Source of the DNA: a virus
Direction: 5' to 3' (one strand)
IMG/VR virus record: IMGVR_UViG_3300037585_002839
Span: 1 to 27,945 of that record
DNA length: 27,945 bases
The notes beneath the pieces were generated by a model that worked only from the letters and a program-made list of their open reading frames with translations, did no database searches and was not told the DNA's origin. How positions within the stretch are numbered: the first letter of the stretch is position 1; the number at the start of each line of letters is the position of its first letter. Made by a program: the position numbers and the translations under genes. Positions 1 to 6,615 of the stretch are shown one piece after another.

Positions 1-72
1 TGTGCCGCACCAATCAAATCTCATGAAAAAAGATTTGGAATTGATTTTACAGTAAGGAGAAAAAGAAAATGA
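1..72 (+). CDS. C-terminal end of an unidentified protein (5' truncated), possibly another 2OG-Fe(II) oxygenase
   Basis: The first reading frame is open from base 1 to a TGA at 70-72, giving 23 residues that end in a basic tail (RRKRK). The stop overlaps the next start as ATGA, the same coupling seen later at 1095-1098, and this is the main reason for believing the frame. The residues RFGIDFTV resemble the strand carrying the 2-oxoglutarate-binding Arg near the C-terminus of PhyH-like and related dioxygenases. With four dioxygenases just downstream that is suggestive, but 23 residues cannot prove it. A second frame is open from base 2 to 55 and is the alternative. Confidence 0.4.
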   Translation, partial: CAAPIKSHEKRFGIDFTVRRKRK

Positions 73-185
73 GTGAGTTAGAAAGATATAAAAAAGCATA
101 TCAAATGTTTATGGATTATTATGATGAGCTTTCAAATGAAAGCAAAAAAGAGTTGGATGTAAAACTAAAAAAGGTTGACTTATAA
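69..185 (+). CDS. small hypothetical protein, 38 aa
   Basis: The ATG at 69 follows a strong ribosome binding site (aaggag, 54-59) and overlaps the upstream stop as ATGA. The 38-residue product is highly charged, rich in Lys, Glu and Tyr, and looks like one or two amphipathic helices (YKKAYQMFMDYYDEL, then a Lys-rich end). No signal peptide or membrane segment is visible. It ends one base before the next ATG at 187. I do not recognise it. The good RBS and tight packing argue that it is translated; its length leaves doubt. Confidence 0.55.
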   Translation: MSELERYKKAYQMFMDYYDELSNESKKELDVKLKKVDL

Positions 186-186
186 A

Positions 187-453
187 ATGAATATGATTAA
201 TATTGGAGACAAGGTTACATACTCAAATATATACAACGAGAAACGAGTAGGTGAAATTTTAGAGGTGTGTTCTGATATGGACTCGTATGAGGAAATGCGA
301 TTGAAAGATGGCGTTCCACTTTACTACTCTAAGAAGCTTAGTAAATTTGTTCCTGTTAAACCAAAGAATATGAAAACAGTTTACTTAACACTTAAAACTG
401 CTTTTGGTAAGACTGACTATATATTATTTGAAGATAATTTTAAAAGTGAATAA
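187..453 (+). CDS. hypothetical protein, 88 aa
   Basis: The frame is open from a TTG at 175, but the first ATG at 187 is preferred because it begins just after the previous stop (183-185); an ATG at 193 is also possible. The N-terminal half (IGDKVTYSN ... VGEILEV) has the alternating pattern of a small beta-barrel such as an SH3- or Tudor-like fold, with a GDKV turn. The rest is basic and Tyr-rich. No catalytic motif is visible and no family is recognised. The stop TAA at 451-453 directly abuts the next ATG at 454, so it is probably co-translated with the dioxygenases that follow. Its role is unknown. Confidence 0.7.
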   Translation: MNMINIGDKVTYSNIYNEKRVGEILEVCSDMDSYEEMRLKDGVPLYYSKKLSKFVPVKPKNMKTVYLTLKTAFGKTDYILFEDNFKSE

Positions 454-1098
454 ATGAATTTTATTGAGATAGTTGATGATACACCAGCTATGTGGGCAAA
501 ACGTAGAGCATATGGTGAGTTAAATACATGTAAAGATATTATAGAATATTTTGAAAGTGTTCCAAACAAAAGTAAAGGTGGACTTCCTTTCTTTAATAAG
601 AGTCGCCAAAAAGTTTGTGTTACAAAGTCTTTTAACTTTAGTGATGACAATCCTATCAACGCAAGCATCTATACCTTTGTAAAAGAATCATTAAATAACT
701 ATTGTCAAAAGTATGACTACCTCAATAAATTAAATAAGAGTTCGTATTGGAGATTGTGTCCTATATACAATTTACAAAAGTATGAAGAGGGAGAAGGTTT
801 CTTTTCTTTACACAACGAACAGTCTGGCTCCTATCCATATAGACTACTTGCATGGATGATATATCTTAATGACGCAAAGTCAGGAACAGAGTTTCCCTAT
901 CAAGAAATGACCGCAACACCTAAAGAGGGCAGAACTATTATGTGGCCTGCAGGCTGGACACACCCACACAAAGGTGTAACTCCAAACGAAGGCATTAAGT
1001 ATATTGCGACAGGTTGGTTTTACACATTGCCGACAGGTGAACCTAAGTTTGATGGTCGCCACCCAGACGAACAAAAAATAGAAGAGATATTAGTATGA
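454..1098 (+). CDS. 2OG-Fe(II) oxygenase, prolyl-4-hydroxylase-like (type A, copy 1)
   Basis: A 214-residue protein with a prolyl-4-hydroxylase-like jelly-roll core. The likely iron ligands are His120 and Glu122 (LHNEQ, an HxE form of HxD/E) and distal His172 (THPHKG). Lys182 in KYIATGW is the expected 2-oxoglutarate anchor. Between them, MIYLND and GTEFPY are the family's central strands. Such enzymes couple 2OG decarboxylation and O2 to hydroxylation of a substrate, often a Pro or another side chain. The substrate here cannot be read from sequence. There is no signal peptide, so it is probably cytoplasmic in the infected cell. It abuts the gene before it and overlaps the next by ATGA. The core closely resembles the gene at 1678 (YLND, G-TEF-Y, KYIATGW), indicating paralogy. 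Confidence 0.87.
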   Translation: MNFIEIVDDTPAMWAKRRAYGELNTCKDIIEYFESVPNKSKGGLPFFNKSRQKVCVTKSFNFSDDNPINASIYTFVKESLNNYCQKYDYLNKLNKSSYWRLCPIYNLQKYEEGEGFFSLHNEQSGSYPYRLLAWMIYLNDAKSGTEFPYQEMTATPKEGRTIMWPAGWTHPHKGVTPNEGIKYIATGWFYTLPTGEPKFDGRHPDEQKIEEILV

Positions 1099-1688
1099 GT
1101 GCATTGTCTAAGTTAGTTGGCAAACCTCAACCATGGCATTGGTTTAGTGGGAAGTATCCTGTTAAGACAAAGCAAGTAAACCCACCCGAAAGTTTTACCA
1201 AAACAATTAAAGAAAATATTCTTGAGGCGGGCGATGCGTTACAAAAACGCACAGCTGCTAAATGTTTGATGACTAAGTGGAACATGCATGATGATTATGA
1301 AACTTTTCGTATGGTAGGAGAAGAAGCAATTGAAGTTGCAAACTTATGTCCAGTTGCAAAACGAACTAAACCTGATGGAAGTCCAGATGATGTTCCTCTT
1401 TATATAAAAGAGAGTTGGGGATTAGTATACGGCAAAGGTCATACTTGCGAAGAACACAATCATTGGCCTTCTCTTTGGTCTTACACATATTGTGTAGAAG
1501 CATGTAAGGAGTGTGCGCCGTTAATATTTAATGACAGTAATGATCGTGATGATGAGGGTACTCCATTTCACATATTTCCAGAGACAGGACAACTAATAGT
1601 TTTCCCAGCATGGATAAATCATATGGTGCCAAAACAAGAATGTGAACATCAAAGAGTTATGGTGGCGGGCAACTTAAATGTTAAGTAG
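1095..1688 (+). CDS. putative 2OG-Fe(II) oxygenase, HxHW type (type B, copy 1)
   Basis: A 197-residue protein of a dioxygenase family distinct from its neighbours, resembling Pfam 2OG-FeII_Oxy_5. The central motif His121-Asn-His123-Trp is followed by a Trp/Tyr-rich strand and CAPLIF. A distal His176 lies in FPAWINHMVP, and Arg187 in QRVMVAGN is the expected 2OG-binding Arg. Several Cys residues (EACKECAP, KQECEH) are shared with the type-B copy at 2244. The start overlaps the previous stop (ATGA), and the end overlaps the next gene by 11 bases, so the cluster is translationally coupled. The HxH where HxD/E is usual may be normal for the family; which residues bind iron is uncertain. Substrate unknown. 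Confidence 0.78.
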   Translation: MSALSKLVGKPQPWHWFSGKYPVKTKQVNPPESFTKTIKENILEAGDALQKRTAAKCLMTKWNMHDDYETFRMVGEEAIEVANLCPVAKRTKPDGSPDDVPLYIKESWGLVYGKGHTCEEHNHWPSLWSYTYCVEACKECAPLIFNDSNDRDDEGTPFHIFPETGQLIVFPAWINHMVPKQECEHQRVMVAGNLNVK

Positions 1689-2241
1689 TTTTGTCAGAGG
1701 ATTTGAAAACGCACTAACAGACAAAGAATGTGATAACCTTATAGAATGGTTTGAGCGTGATGACCATATCGGAAAGACTACGATTGCAAATCGTATTACA
1801 CGCAAAGACAAACAAATGTGGATGGGTGAAAAAGATGAGTTATATAAATCCATTCAAAAAGTAAAGATGGATATGTTGCGAGAATATCTTTTAGAGTTTC
1901 CTATTGTATATCGTGGAGCGCGAAGTCTTATATCACCAGAAACTAAAGTACAAAGAACGATGCCTATGGGTGGTGGGTTTCATAATTTTCACTCAGAGAA
2001 TTCTCACTGTGCAGATGCAAACAGAGCTCTTGTATGGACAATCTATTTAAATGACTTACCAGATGGTGAAGGTGAGACAGAGTTTCTATATGAGAAAATA
2101 AGAATACAACCAAAAAAAGGAATGGGTGCTATATTTCCTTCTGCGTGGATGTATCAACATAGAGGCAATCCTGTACACACTCACCCGAAATACATTGCTA
2201 CAGGATGGTATTGGTATCCCCAAGAAAGACCTATAAAATAG
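1678..2241 (+). CDS. 2OG-Fe(II) oxygenase, prolyl-4-hydroxylase-like (type A, copy 2)
   Basis: A 187-residue paralogue of the gene at 454. The likely iron ligands are His105 and Glu107 (NFHSEN) and His161 (YQHRGN), and Lys171 in KYIATGWYWY is the 2OG anchor. The core shared with copy 1 includes IYLND, G-TEF-Y, PKKG, FPSAW and KYIATGW, while the N-terminal thirds differ strongly, as expected for substrate-selecting regions. LSSFVRGFENALTDKECDNLIEWFE is the usual opening helix of phage prolyl-hydroxylase-like proteins. The start lies inside the end of the type-B gene before it, with two bases between its stop and the next ATG. Substrate unknown; phage virion proteins or host proteins are both possible. 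Confidence 0.87.
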   Translation: MLSSFVRGFENALTDKECDNLIEWFERDDHIGKTTIANRITRKDKQMWMGEKDELYKSIQKVKMDMLREYLLEFPIVYRGARSLISPETKVQRTMPMGGGFHNFHSENSHCADANRALVWTIYLNDLPDGEGETEFLYEKIRIQPKKGMGAIFPSAWMYQHRGNPVHTHPKYIATGWYWYPQERPIK

Positions 2242-2243
2242 AG

Positions 2244-2933
2244 ATGAGTTTACTAAAATCACTTGCAAATAGTTTAAAAGAAGAGAAGGAAGTAGAAGAA
2301 AAAAAACAACGTCAACTTGCTACTAATCCAGCTTCGGTTTCGTTTACTTCTAATCTTCCTATTATTAAATCTGTTGTTCCCGAATCAAGTGCGACAAAAG
2401 AGTTAATAGATTTTTGTCATAACTTCGAAGACATACAAAACAAAGAAACCAATGTCCAAGCAAGTATGAGCTCGTGGTTTATGCACGAACACAATTCAGA
2501 GTTTTTAAAACTGTGTGACTACGCAGTACATCTTGGAACAGAGAACTCACCCAGCAAAGTTGAGTTGATGCCGTATGACTGTTGGGTTGCAAGTTATACA
2601 AAAGGTGATTGGACAAAACCACATGACCATTGGCCTGCTATTTGGAGTTGGGTATACAATGTTGATTGTTGTGATTCATGTGCGCCGTTAGTGTTTCCAG
2701 ATGCTAAACAAGAAGTCATTCCTAAGAAAAATACAATGGTGATGTTTCCTGGCTGGGCAAAACACTCTGTACCTAAACATCAATGTGACCATGAAAGAAT
2801 TGTTATCGCTGGCAATCTAGGACTTAATCCTTATTGGATGGTCGAGCGTCATAAAACTAGTGGTCAAGAAGTTGCAAAGAAATACGAACTGATTGCCAAG
2901 ACTGTTTACAATAATATTCAAGAACCAAAATAA
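2244..2933 (+). CDS. putative 2OG-Fe(II) oxygenase, HxHW type (type B, copy 2)
   Basis: A 229-residue paralogue of the gene at 1095. His127-Asp-His129-Trp, CAPLVF, distal His174 (AKHSVP) and Arg185 (ERIVIAGN) align with copy 1, as do the Cys clusters (CCDSCAP, HQCDHE). An earlier ATG at 2205 is open but would overlap the gene before it by 37 bases. The ATG at 2244 is chosen because its product begins MSLLKSL, like MSALSKL of copy 1, and sits two bases after the upstream stop. A charged helix (residues about 9-25, KEEKEVEEKKQRQ) and a C-terminal helical extension are extra relative to copy 1. It is the last gene before the first late promoter. Substrate unknown. Confidence 0.78.
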   Translation: MSLLKSLANSLKEEKEVEEKKQRQLATNPASVSFTSNLPIIKSVVPESSATKELIDFCHNFEDIQNKETNVQASMSSWFMHEHNSEFLKLCDYAVHLGTENSPSKVELMPYDCWVASYTKGDWTKPHDHWPAIWSWVYNVDCCDSCAPLVFPDAKQEVIPKKNTMVMFPGWAKHSVPKHQCDHERIVIAGNLGLNPYWMVERHKTSGQEVAKKYELIAKTVYNNIQEPK

Positions 2934-2950
2934 CCTTTTCATACATTCCT

Positions 2951-2958
2951 TATAAATA
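2951..2958 (+). promoter_or_regulatory. T4-type late promoter (TATAAATA)
   Basis: A perfect late-promoter box in the 51-base gap before the gp5-like gene, 34 bases upstream of its ATG, in the context tTATAAATAg. In T4 this box is read by a gp55-like sigma factor with the sliding clamp. It marks the switch from the accessory dioxygenase block to the structural block. Confidence 0.8.
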
Positions 2959-2984
2959 GTTAAAACTGTTAGTAAAGGATTATT

Positions 2985-4508
2985 ATGTCGGAACAAAGTT
3001 ATTTTATGGGCCAAGATGGTTTCGTGTGGTTCGTAGGTGTTGTAGAAGATAGGAACGACCCAGACCAACTTGGCAGAGCTAGAGTTCGGTGTTTAGGTTT
3101 TCATTCAGATAGCATAGTTGAACTTCCAACAACAGACTTGCCATGGGCTCACGTTATGCATCCTGTTACAGATGCAGCGATGCATGGTCTTGGTAACTCT
3201 CCAGCTTTTCTCGTTGAAGGTAGTTGGGTAGTTGGTTTCTTTAGAGATGCTGTAGAGAAACAACAACCAGTAATCATGGGTACTTTGCCCGGCACACCCC
3301 AATCAGCTGCTGACCCTCAACTTGGATTTAACGATCCTCGTTCTCCAGAAAGTCCACAAACAGAATATCTTGGCCATCCGATCTATGGCTCTTATCCTGC
3401 TGACGGAGAGTTTTATACTACTAAGTCTGGTCACGAAGTAGGAGAACCCGATACTAGCAGACTAGGTAGAGGTAGAGCATCAGAGTCACACAACTCCCTT
3501 TTAGCACGAAGACGTAATCGTTTGCGTGGCGACCCAACAATTGTTGACCCCACAGTTGGAGTTGATGATGACAGTGAAGAAACAGATCAAAAGGGAACAG
3601 GCGTTCCTACTGCAACACAACCATATCTTTTAGCTACATCTGATTTTGCAGTTCAAGAAGAACGAGGTTTCTGGGAAGAACCACAACCCAAGTCAATTCA
3701 AAAAGATGAGAACCCATACATCTCCGCTGCCTATCCATACAACCATGTCTTCGAAAGTGAAGCTGGACACATAAAAGAAATAGATGATTCGCCAGGCGCT
3801 GAACGATTGTTTACACAACACAGCGCAGGCACGTTTGAAGAAATACATCCAGATGGTTCAAAGGTTGTAAAAATTGTTGGAGACAACTATGAGATTATTG
3901 CTGGAAAGTCTCAGATACACATACAGGGTGATGTTAATATTACAACACTTGGAACAGTGCGAGAACTTATAAAGGGAGACTACCATCTTGAGGTAGAAGG
4001 TAATTACACACAGAAGATACATAAGAACCACAGAGTTAAAGTTGGAGCTGGAACAGGCGGTGGTAATCGTGAAGAAGAAATTAACGGCAACCATTCTTTT
4101 CAGATAATGAACAGCGTCAAGGGTAGAGTCAAAGAAGATATAGATATTGTCATTGATAAAAATGAAACTAGAATTGTTAACGGAACAAGCACTCTTAACA
4201 TTGTCGATGACTACGCAATAACATCTCTTAAAAGTATAGACTTAATAGCATCAGACCATTTATCAACAACTACTATTTCTGGAATTATGTCTTATAAGTC
4301 TGGCGGAAAATTAAATATGAAGTCAGCAAACGATATGATAATCAAAGCTGAAACTGTTGGAACACTTACTTTTTCTGGAACAGGCAGTGAGGTTACTGCT
4401 AAAAATAGTGATGCAATAGATATTGCTCTTACAACACACGTTCATTCTCAATCTGATACTGGTGAAAACGCAACTGCACAAGGCAACACACTGGCGCCAG
4501 TGGCATAG
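2985..4508 (+). CDS. gp5: gp5-like baseplate hub/tail spike, without a lysozyme domain
   Basis: A 507-residue central spike protein. Residues about 10-110 are the gp5 OB-fold (FVWFVGVVEDRNDPDQLGRA, later WVVGFFRD and PVIMGTLPG). Residues about 110-250 are an acidic and basic linker with no lysozyme motifs. From about 250 (YPYNHVFESEAGHI, then FEEIHPDGSKV) to about 480 lies the VgrG/gp5-type triple-stranded beta-helix. T4 gp5 is 575 residues with lysozyme between these parts; marine T4-like phages often lack it. The C-terminus carries His485-Val-His487, like iron-binding spike tips. The ATG at 2985 follows aaagga at 2974-2979, and a late promoter lies just upstream. The protein should sit at the baseplate centre and pierce the cell envelope. 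Confidence 0.9.
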   Translation: MSEQSYFMGQDGFVWFVGVVEDRNDPDQLGRARVRCLGFHSDSIVELPTTDLPWAHVMHPVTDAAMHGLGNSPAFLVEGSWVVGFFRDAVEKQQPVIMGTLPGTPQSAADPQLGFNDPRSPESPQTEYLGHPIYGSYPADGEFYTTKSGHEVGEPDTSRLGRGRASESHNSLLARRRNRLRGDPTIVDPTVGVDDDSEETDQKGTGVPTATQPYLLATSDFAVQEERGFWEEPQPKSIQKDENPYISAAYPYNHVFESEAGHIKEIDDSPGAERLFTQHSAGTFEEIHPDGSKVVKIVGDNYEIIAGKSQIHIQGDVNITTLGTVRELIKGDYHLEVEGNYTQKIHKNHRVKVGAGTGGGNREEEINGNHSFQIMNSVKGRVKEDIDIVIDKNETRIVNGTSTLNIVDDYAITSLKSIDLIASDHLSTTTISGIMSYKSGGKLNMKSANDMIIKAETVGTLTFSGTGSEVTAKNSDAIDIALTTHVHSQSDTGENATAQGNTLAPVA

Positions 4509-4517
4509 GAGATATGT

Positions 4518-6089
4518 ATGGCAGATTTTAAAACACCAAACTTATCGGGGTCAAGTCCAGAACTTAATGAAGTTCTTGGTAAGTTTGATTCTATAAAGGG
4601 TGAGGTTTCTGATGGACTTGAATCAGAAGCATCTGTTCTTGCAAGCACACTAAACACTTCTGTTGAAGGGGATTTAAAATCTAAACTTGGAGATTTAGTT
4701 CCTGAGATTCCACCACTACCAAATGTAAACTTGCAATCAGAAATGTCTTCGCTTGTTAATATTGATCAAAGTACTTTAGCAGGACAACAAGAGTTTGCAA
4801 AGAAAAAAGCAGAACTAGAAACAAAGTTTGGAGATGGACTTACTGCTGGTGGTTATGATTTAGATACCTTAACTACCAACGCAACTGCAGCTCAAACTGC
4901 AGCGTTAACTGCGACTACAGATATCTCCTCTGCAACTACAGCGTTATCTGATGCAAGAGGAGAGGTAACATCTTCTTTAGATACTGCGTTTGACGCATCT
5001 CTTAAATTAGATAGAAGTAATGTTCCAAATCCAACAGCACTCATTAATGATGTATCTGCATCAACTGATTCAGCGGTATCTGCACTTTCATCTCAAGCAT
5101 CAGCAACTACTGCTCTTGCAAATGCAAAAGGAACTGCAACAAGAATTCAAGATGTTGTTCCAAACTTTGAAGTACCTGCTGCTGGGGGAGTTGCAGCTGA
5201 AAAAGCATCAGCGGTTCTACAACCAACTGTAGATACTGTAAAAGAAGAAGTGTCCACAGTAGAGTTAAATAAAAAACTTGAAGAAGCAAATGTAGAACTA
5301 GAGAAAACTTTGGAAGAGTTTGAAAGAGATACACCAAAAGTTCTTCCATCAACAAATGCAGGTGCGTATGCGGTGACAAAGAAAGCAAAGAAAATTACTA
5401 TCACGCATTCTCCCGATGAGACTACAGTAAATTCATCTGCTGGTGAAACAAAAGAATTTCAAGAAGACGGTGCAACTGTTACTTCAACACAAACAACAGC
5501 AGAAAATTCTGTCACAACGGTCACTACATCTGGAGGTGGAGAAACAATTTTAAGATCAAATGTCTCTCCACATGGATTCTCTAGACGGCCGACTAACAAA
5601 ATAGAAAAGGTAACTAAATCTGCAACAAAAGATAGTCCAAGTACAATAATAACGGAAACTAGAACATGGACGGATGCTAATGGTAATAGTGGAACGGTTG
5701 AAATTGATATTATTACATTATCTGATAAACCTGTTAAACTTCTGCGTGTTTCTGGAAGACCTTCTGGTTTGGATCGCAGAAGGGCGATACGAGCTGCAGG
5801 ACATTTTAATAAGAAAAGAGATATATTTTCGGTAGATAAAAGTGGTAGAATTTTAATAGGTTGGGTAGACTCAAACGGAAATGCGCCTTTAGAAGATGGC
5901 ACTTTTGCAAATGGTATTTGGACTAGACGATATCAATATGATGCAACAGGAGCAAAACCCGATAAGATAACAGGAAAAAAATCCGAGAGTATTTACAAAG
6001 TATCATACCAATACAACGACAACTATGATCCTACCTTTAACGGAAATGAAGAAGCAGTTAAAGATAAAGGAAGTCCTAAAATTAAATAA
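4518..6089 (+). CDS. putative virion structural protein, 523 aa, unrecognised
   Basis: The protein starts nine bases after gp5 ends, with aggag at 4507-4511, in the same late unit. Residues about 1-270 are rich in Ala, Ser, Thr and Glu with long helical or coiled-coil stretches (for example VELNKKLEEANVELEKTLEE) and no hydrophobic membrane segment. Residues about 290-390 are Thr/Ser-rich beta-type sequence. Residues about 400-500 form a more compact domain (KLLRVSGRP, ILIGWVDSNGNAPL, WTRRYQYDATG). I do not recognise a family. Its place between gp5 and gp25 suggests a tail-tip or baseplate component, such as a spike- or hub-associated rod; this is inference from context only. Confidence 0.7.
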   Translation: MADFKTPNLSGSSPELNEVLGKFDSIKGEVSDGLESEASVLASTLNTSVEGDLKSKLGDLVPEIPPLPNVNLQSEMSSLVNIDQSTLAGQQEFAKKKAELETKFGDGLTAGGYDLDTLTTNATAAQTAALTATTDISSATTALSDARGEVTSSLDTAFDASLKLDRSNVPNPTALINDVSASTDSAVSALSSQASATTALANAKGTATRIQDVVPNFEVPAAGGVAAEKASAVLQPTVDTVKEEVSTVELNKKLEEANVELEKTLEEFERDTPKVLPSTNAGAYAVTKKAKKITITHSPDETTVNSSAGETKEFQEDGATVTSTQTTAENSVTTVTTSGGGETILRSNVSPHGFSRRPTNKIEKVTKSATKDSPSTIITETRTWTDANGNSGTVEIDIITLSDKPVKLLRVSGRPSGLDRRRAIRAAGHFNKKRDIFSVDKSGRILIGWVDSNGNAPLEDGTFANGIWTRRYQYDATGAKPDKITGKKSESIYKVSYQYNDNYDPTFNGNEEAVKDKGSPKIK

Positions 6090-6108
6090 ACAATCGGTGA
6101 AGTATTGT

Positions 6109-6116
6109 TATAAATA
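6109..6116 (+). promoter_or_regulatory. T4-type late promoter (TATAAATA)
   Basis: A perfect box in the 43-base gap before gp25, 24 bases upstream of its ATG, followed by the RBS aaggag at 6121-6126. Context is tTATAAATAga. It probably drives the gp25-gp6-gp7 unit, whose genes are joined without gaps of more than three bases. Confidence 0.8.
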
Positions 6117-6132
6117 GATAAAGGAGTATCAT

Positions 6133-6615
6133 ATGCCCACACCAACATCATTCAAAGACGCTCAAGCTCTTAACGATATTGAACGTAATGTTCGTCAATA
6201 TAAAGACTTGGACTTATTCTTTGTTAGAAAGAAATTGTCTTCGAAAGATAGTGATGGTGCAGTAACAGTAAGCGGTGCAAAATCTGATATTGATAAGGTA
6301 ACAGACATTACAGCTGTAAAGCGTTCTATCCGAAATCTAGTATTAACTAATCATTACGAAAAACCTTTTCACCCAGAAATCGGTTGTGGTGTAAGAGAAT
6401 TGTTATTTGAATTGATGACTCCCTTAACTGCACATCTTTTGACTAGAAAGGTAGAAGATGTTATAACTCAATATGAACCAAGAGCGCAATTGGTTGGTGT
6501 TAGAGCAACACCAGATTTAGATCGCAATGCGTATGAGTTGACTGTAGAATTTTATGTCTTAAATGCTCCAACTGAGTTAGTAGACCTAACCGTACTATTA
6601 GAGAGATTGCGATAA
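6133..6615 (+). CDS. gp25: baseplate wedge protein gp25
   Basis: A 160-residue member of the GPW/gp25 family; T4 gp25 is 132. The diagnostic core runs from about residue 55: VKRSIRNLVLTNHYEKPFHP, then GCGVRELLFE and the conserved YEPRAQL (EPR at about 114-116), ending in an LERLR strand. In T4, gp25 links the sheath's first ring to the wedge gp6-gp53 complex and helps start sheath assembly. The N-terminal about 45 residues are an extension relative to T4. The start follows a strong RBS (6121-6126). The stop TAA overlaps the gp6 ATG as TAATG, so the two are translationally coupled and made in related amounts. Confidence 0.95.
   Translation: MPTPTSFKDAQALNDIERNVRQYKDLDLFFVRKKLSSKDSDGAVTVSGAKSDIDKVTDITAVKRSIRNLVLTNHYEKPFHPEIGCGVRELLFELMTPLTAHLLTRKVEDVITQYEPRAQLVGVRATPDLDRNAYELTVEFYVLNAPTELVDLTVLLERLR

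Noticed and set aside
175-186. TTG start extending the 88-aa gene upstream
   Set aside because: It would overlap the preceding gene by 11 bases with no RBS; the ATG at 187 follows that gene's stop directly.
2205-2243. Upstream ATG for the second type-B dioxygenase
   Set aside because: It adds 13 residues not seen in the paralogue, and the ATG at 2244 gives an N-terminus similar to that of copy 1.
5020-5232. 70-codon + strand frame inside the 523-aa gene with a Gln/Leu-rich product
   Set aside because: It is a shifted reading of GCA/ACT-rich codons, with no RBS and no plausible domain.
5459-5902. 147-codon open frame on the - strand opposite the unrecognised structural gene
   Set aside because: It lies wholly within a well-supported + strand gene, has no RBS or gap of its own, and its Leu/Ser/Val-rich product is what the reverse strand of Thr/Ser/Glu-rich coding sequence gives. 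The same applies to the other - strand frames, such as 11501-11806, 14386-14697 and 25381-25725.
6089-6107. Possible hairpin acaat...attgt before gp25
   Set aside because: The stem is only five A/T-rich pairs with a nine-base loop and no T-run after it, so it does not support a terminator. No convincing terminator was found in any intergenic gap.
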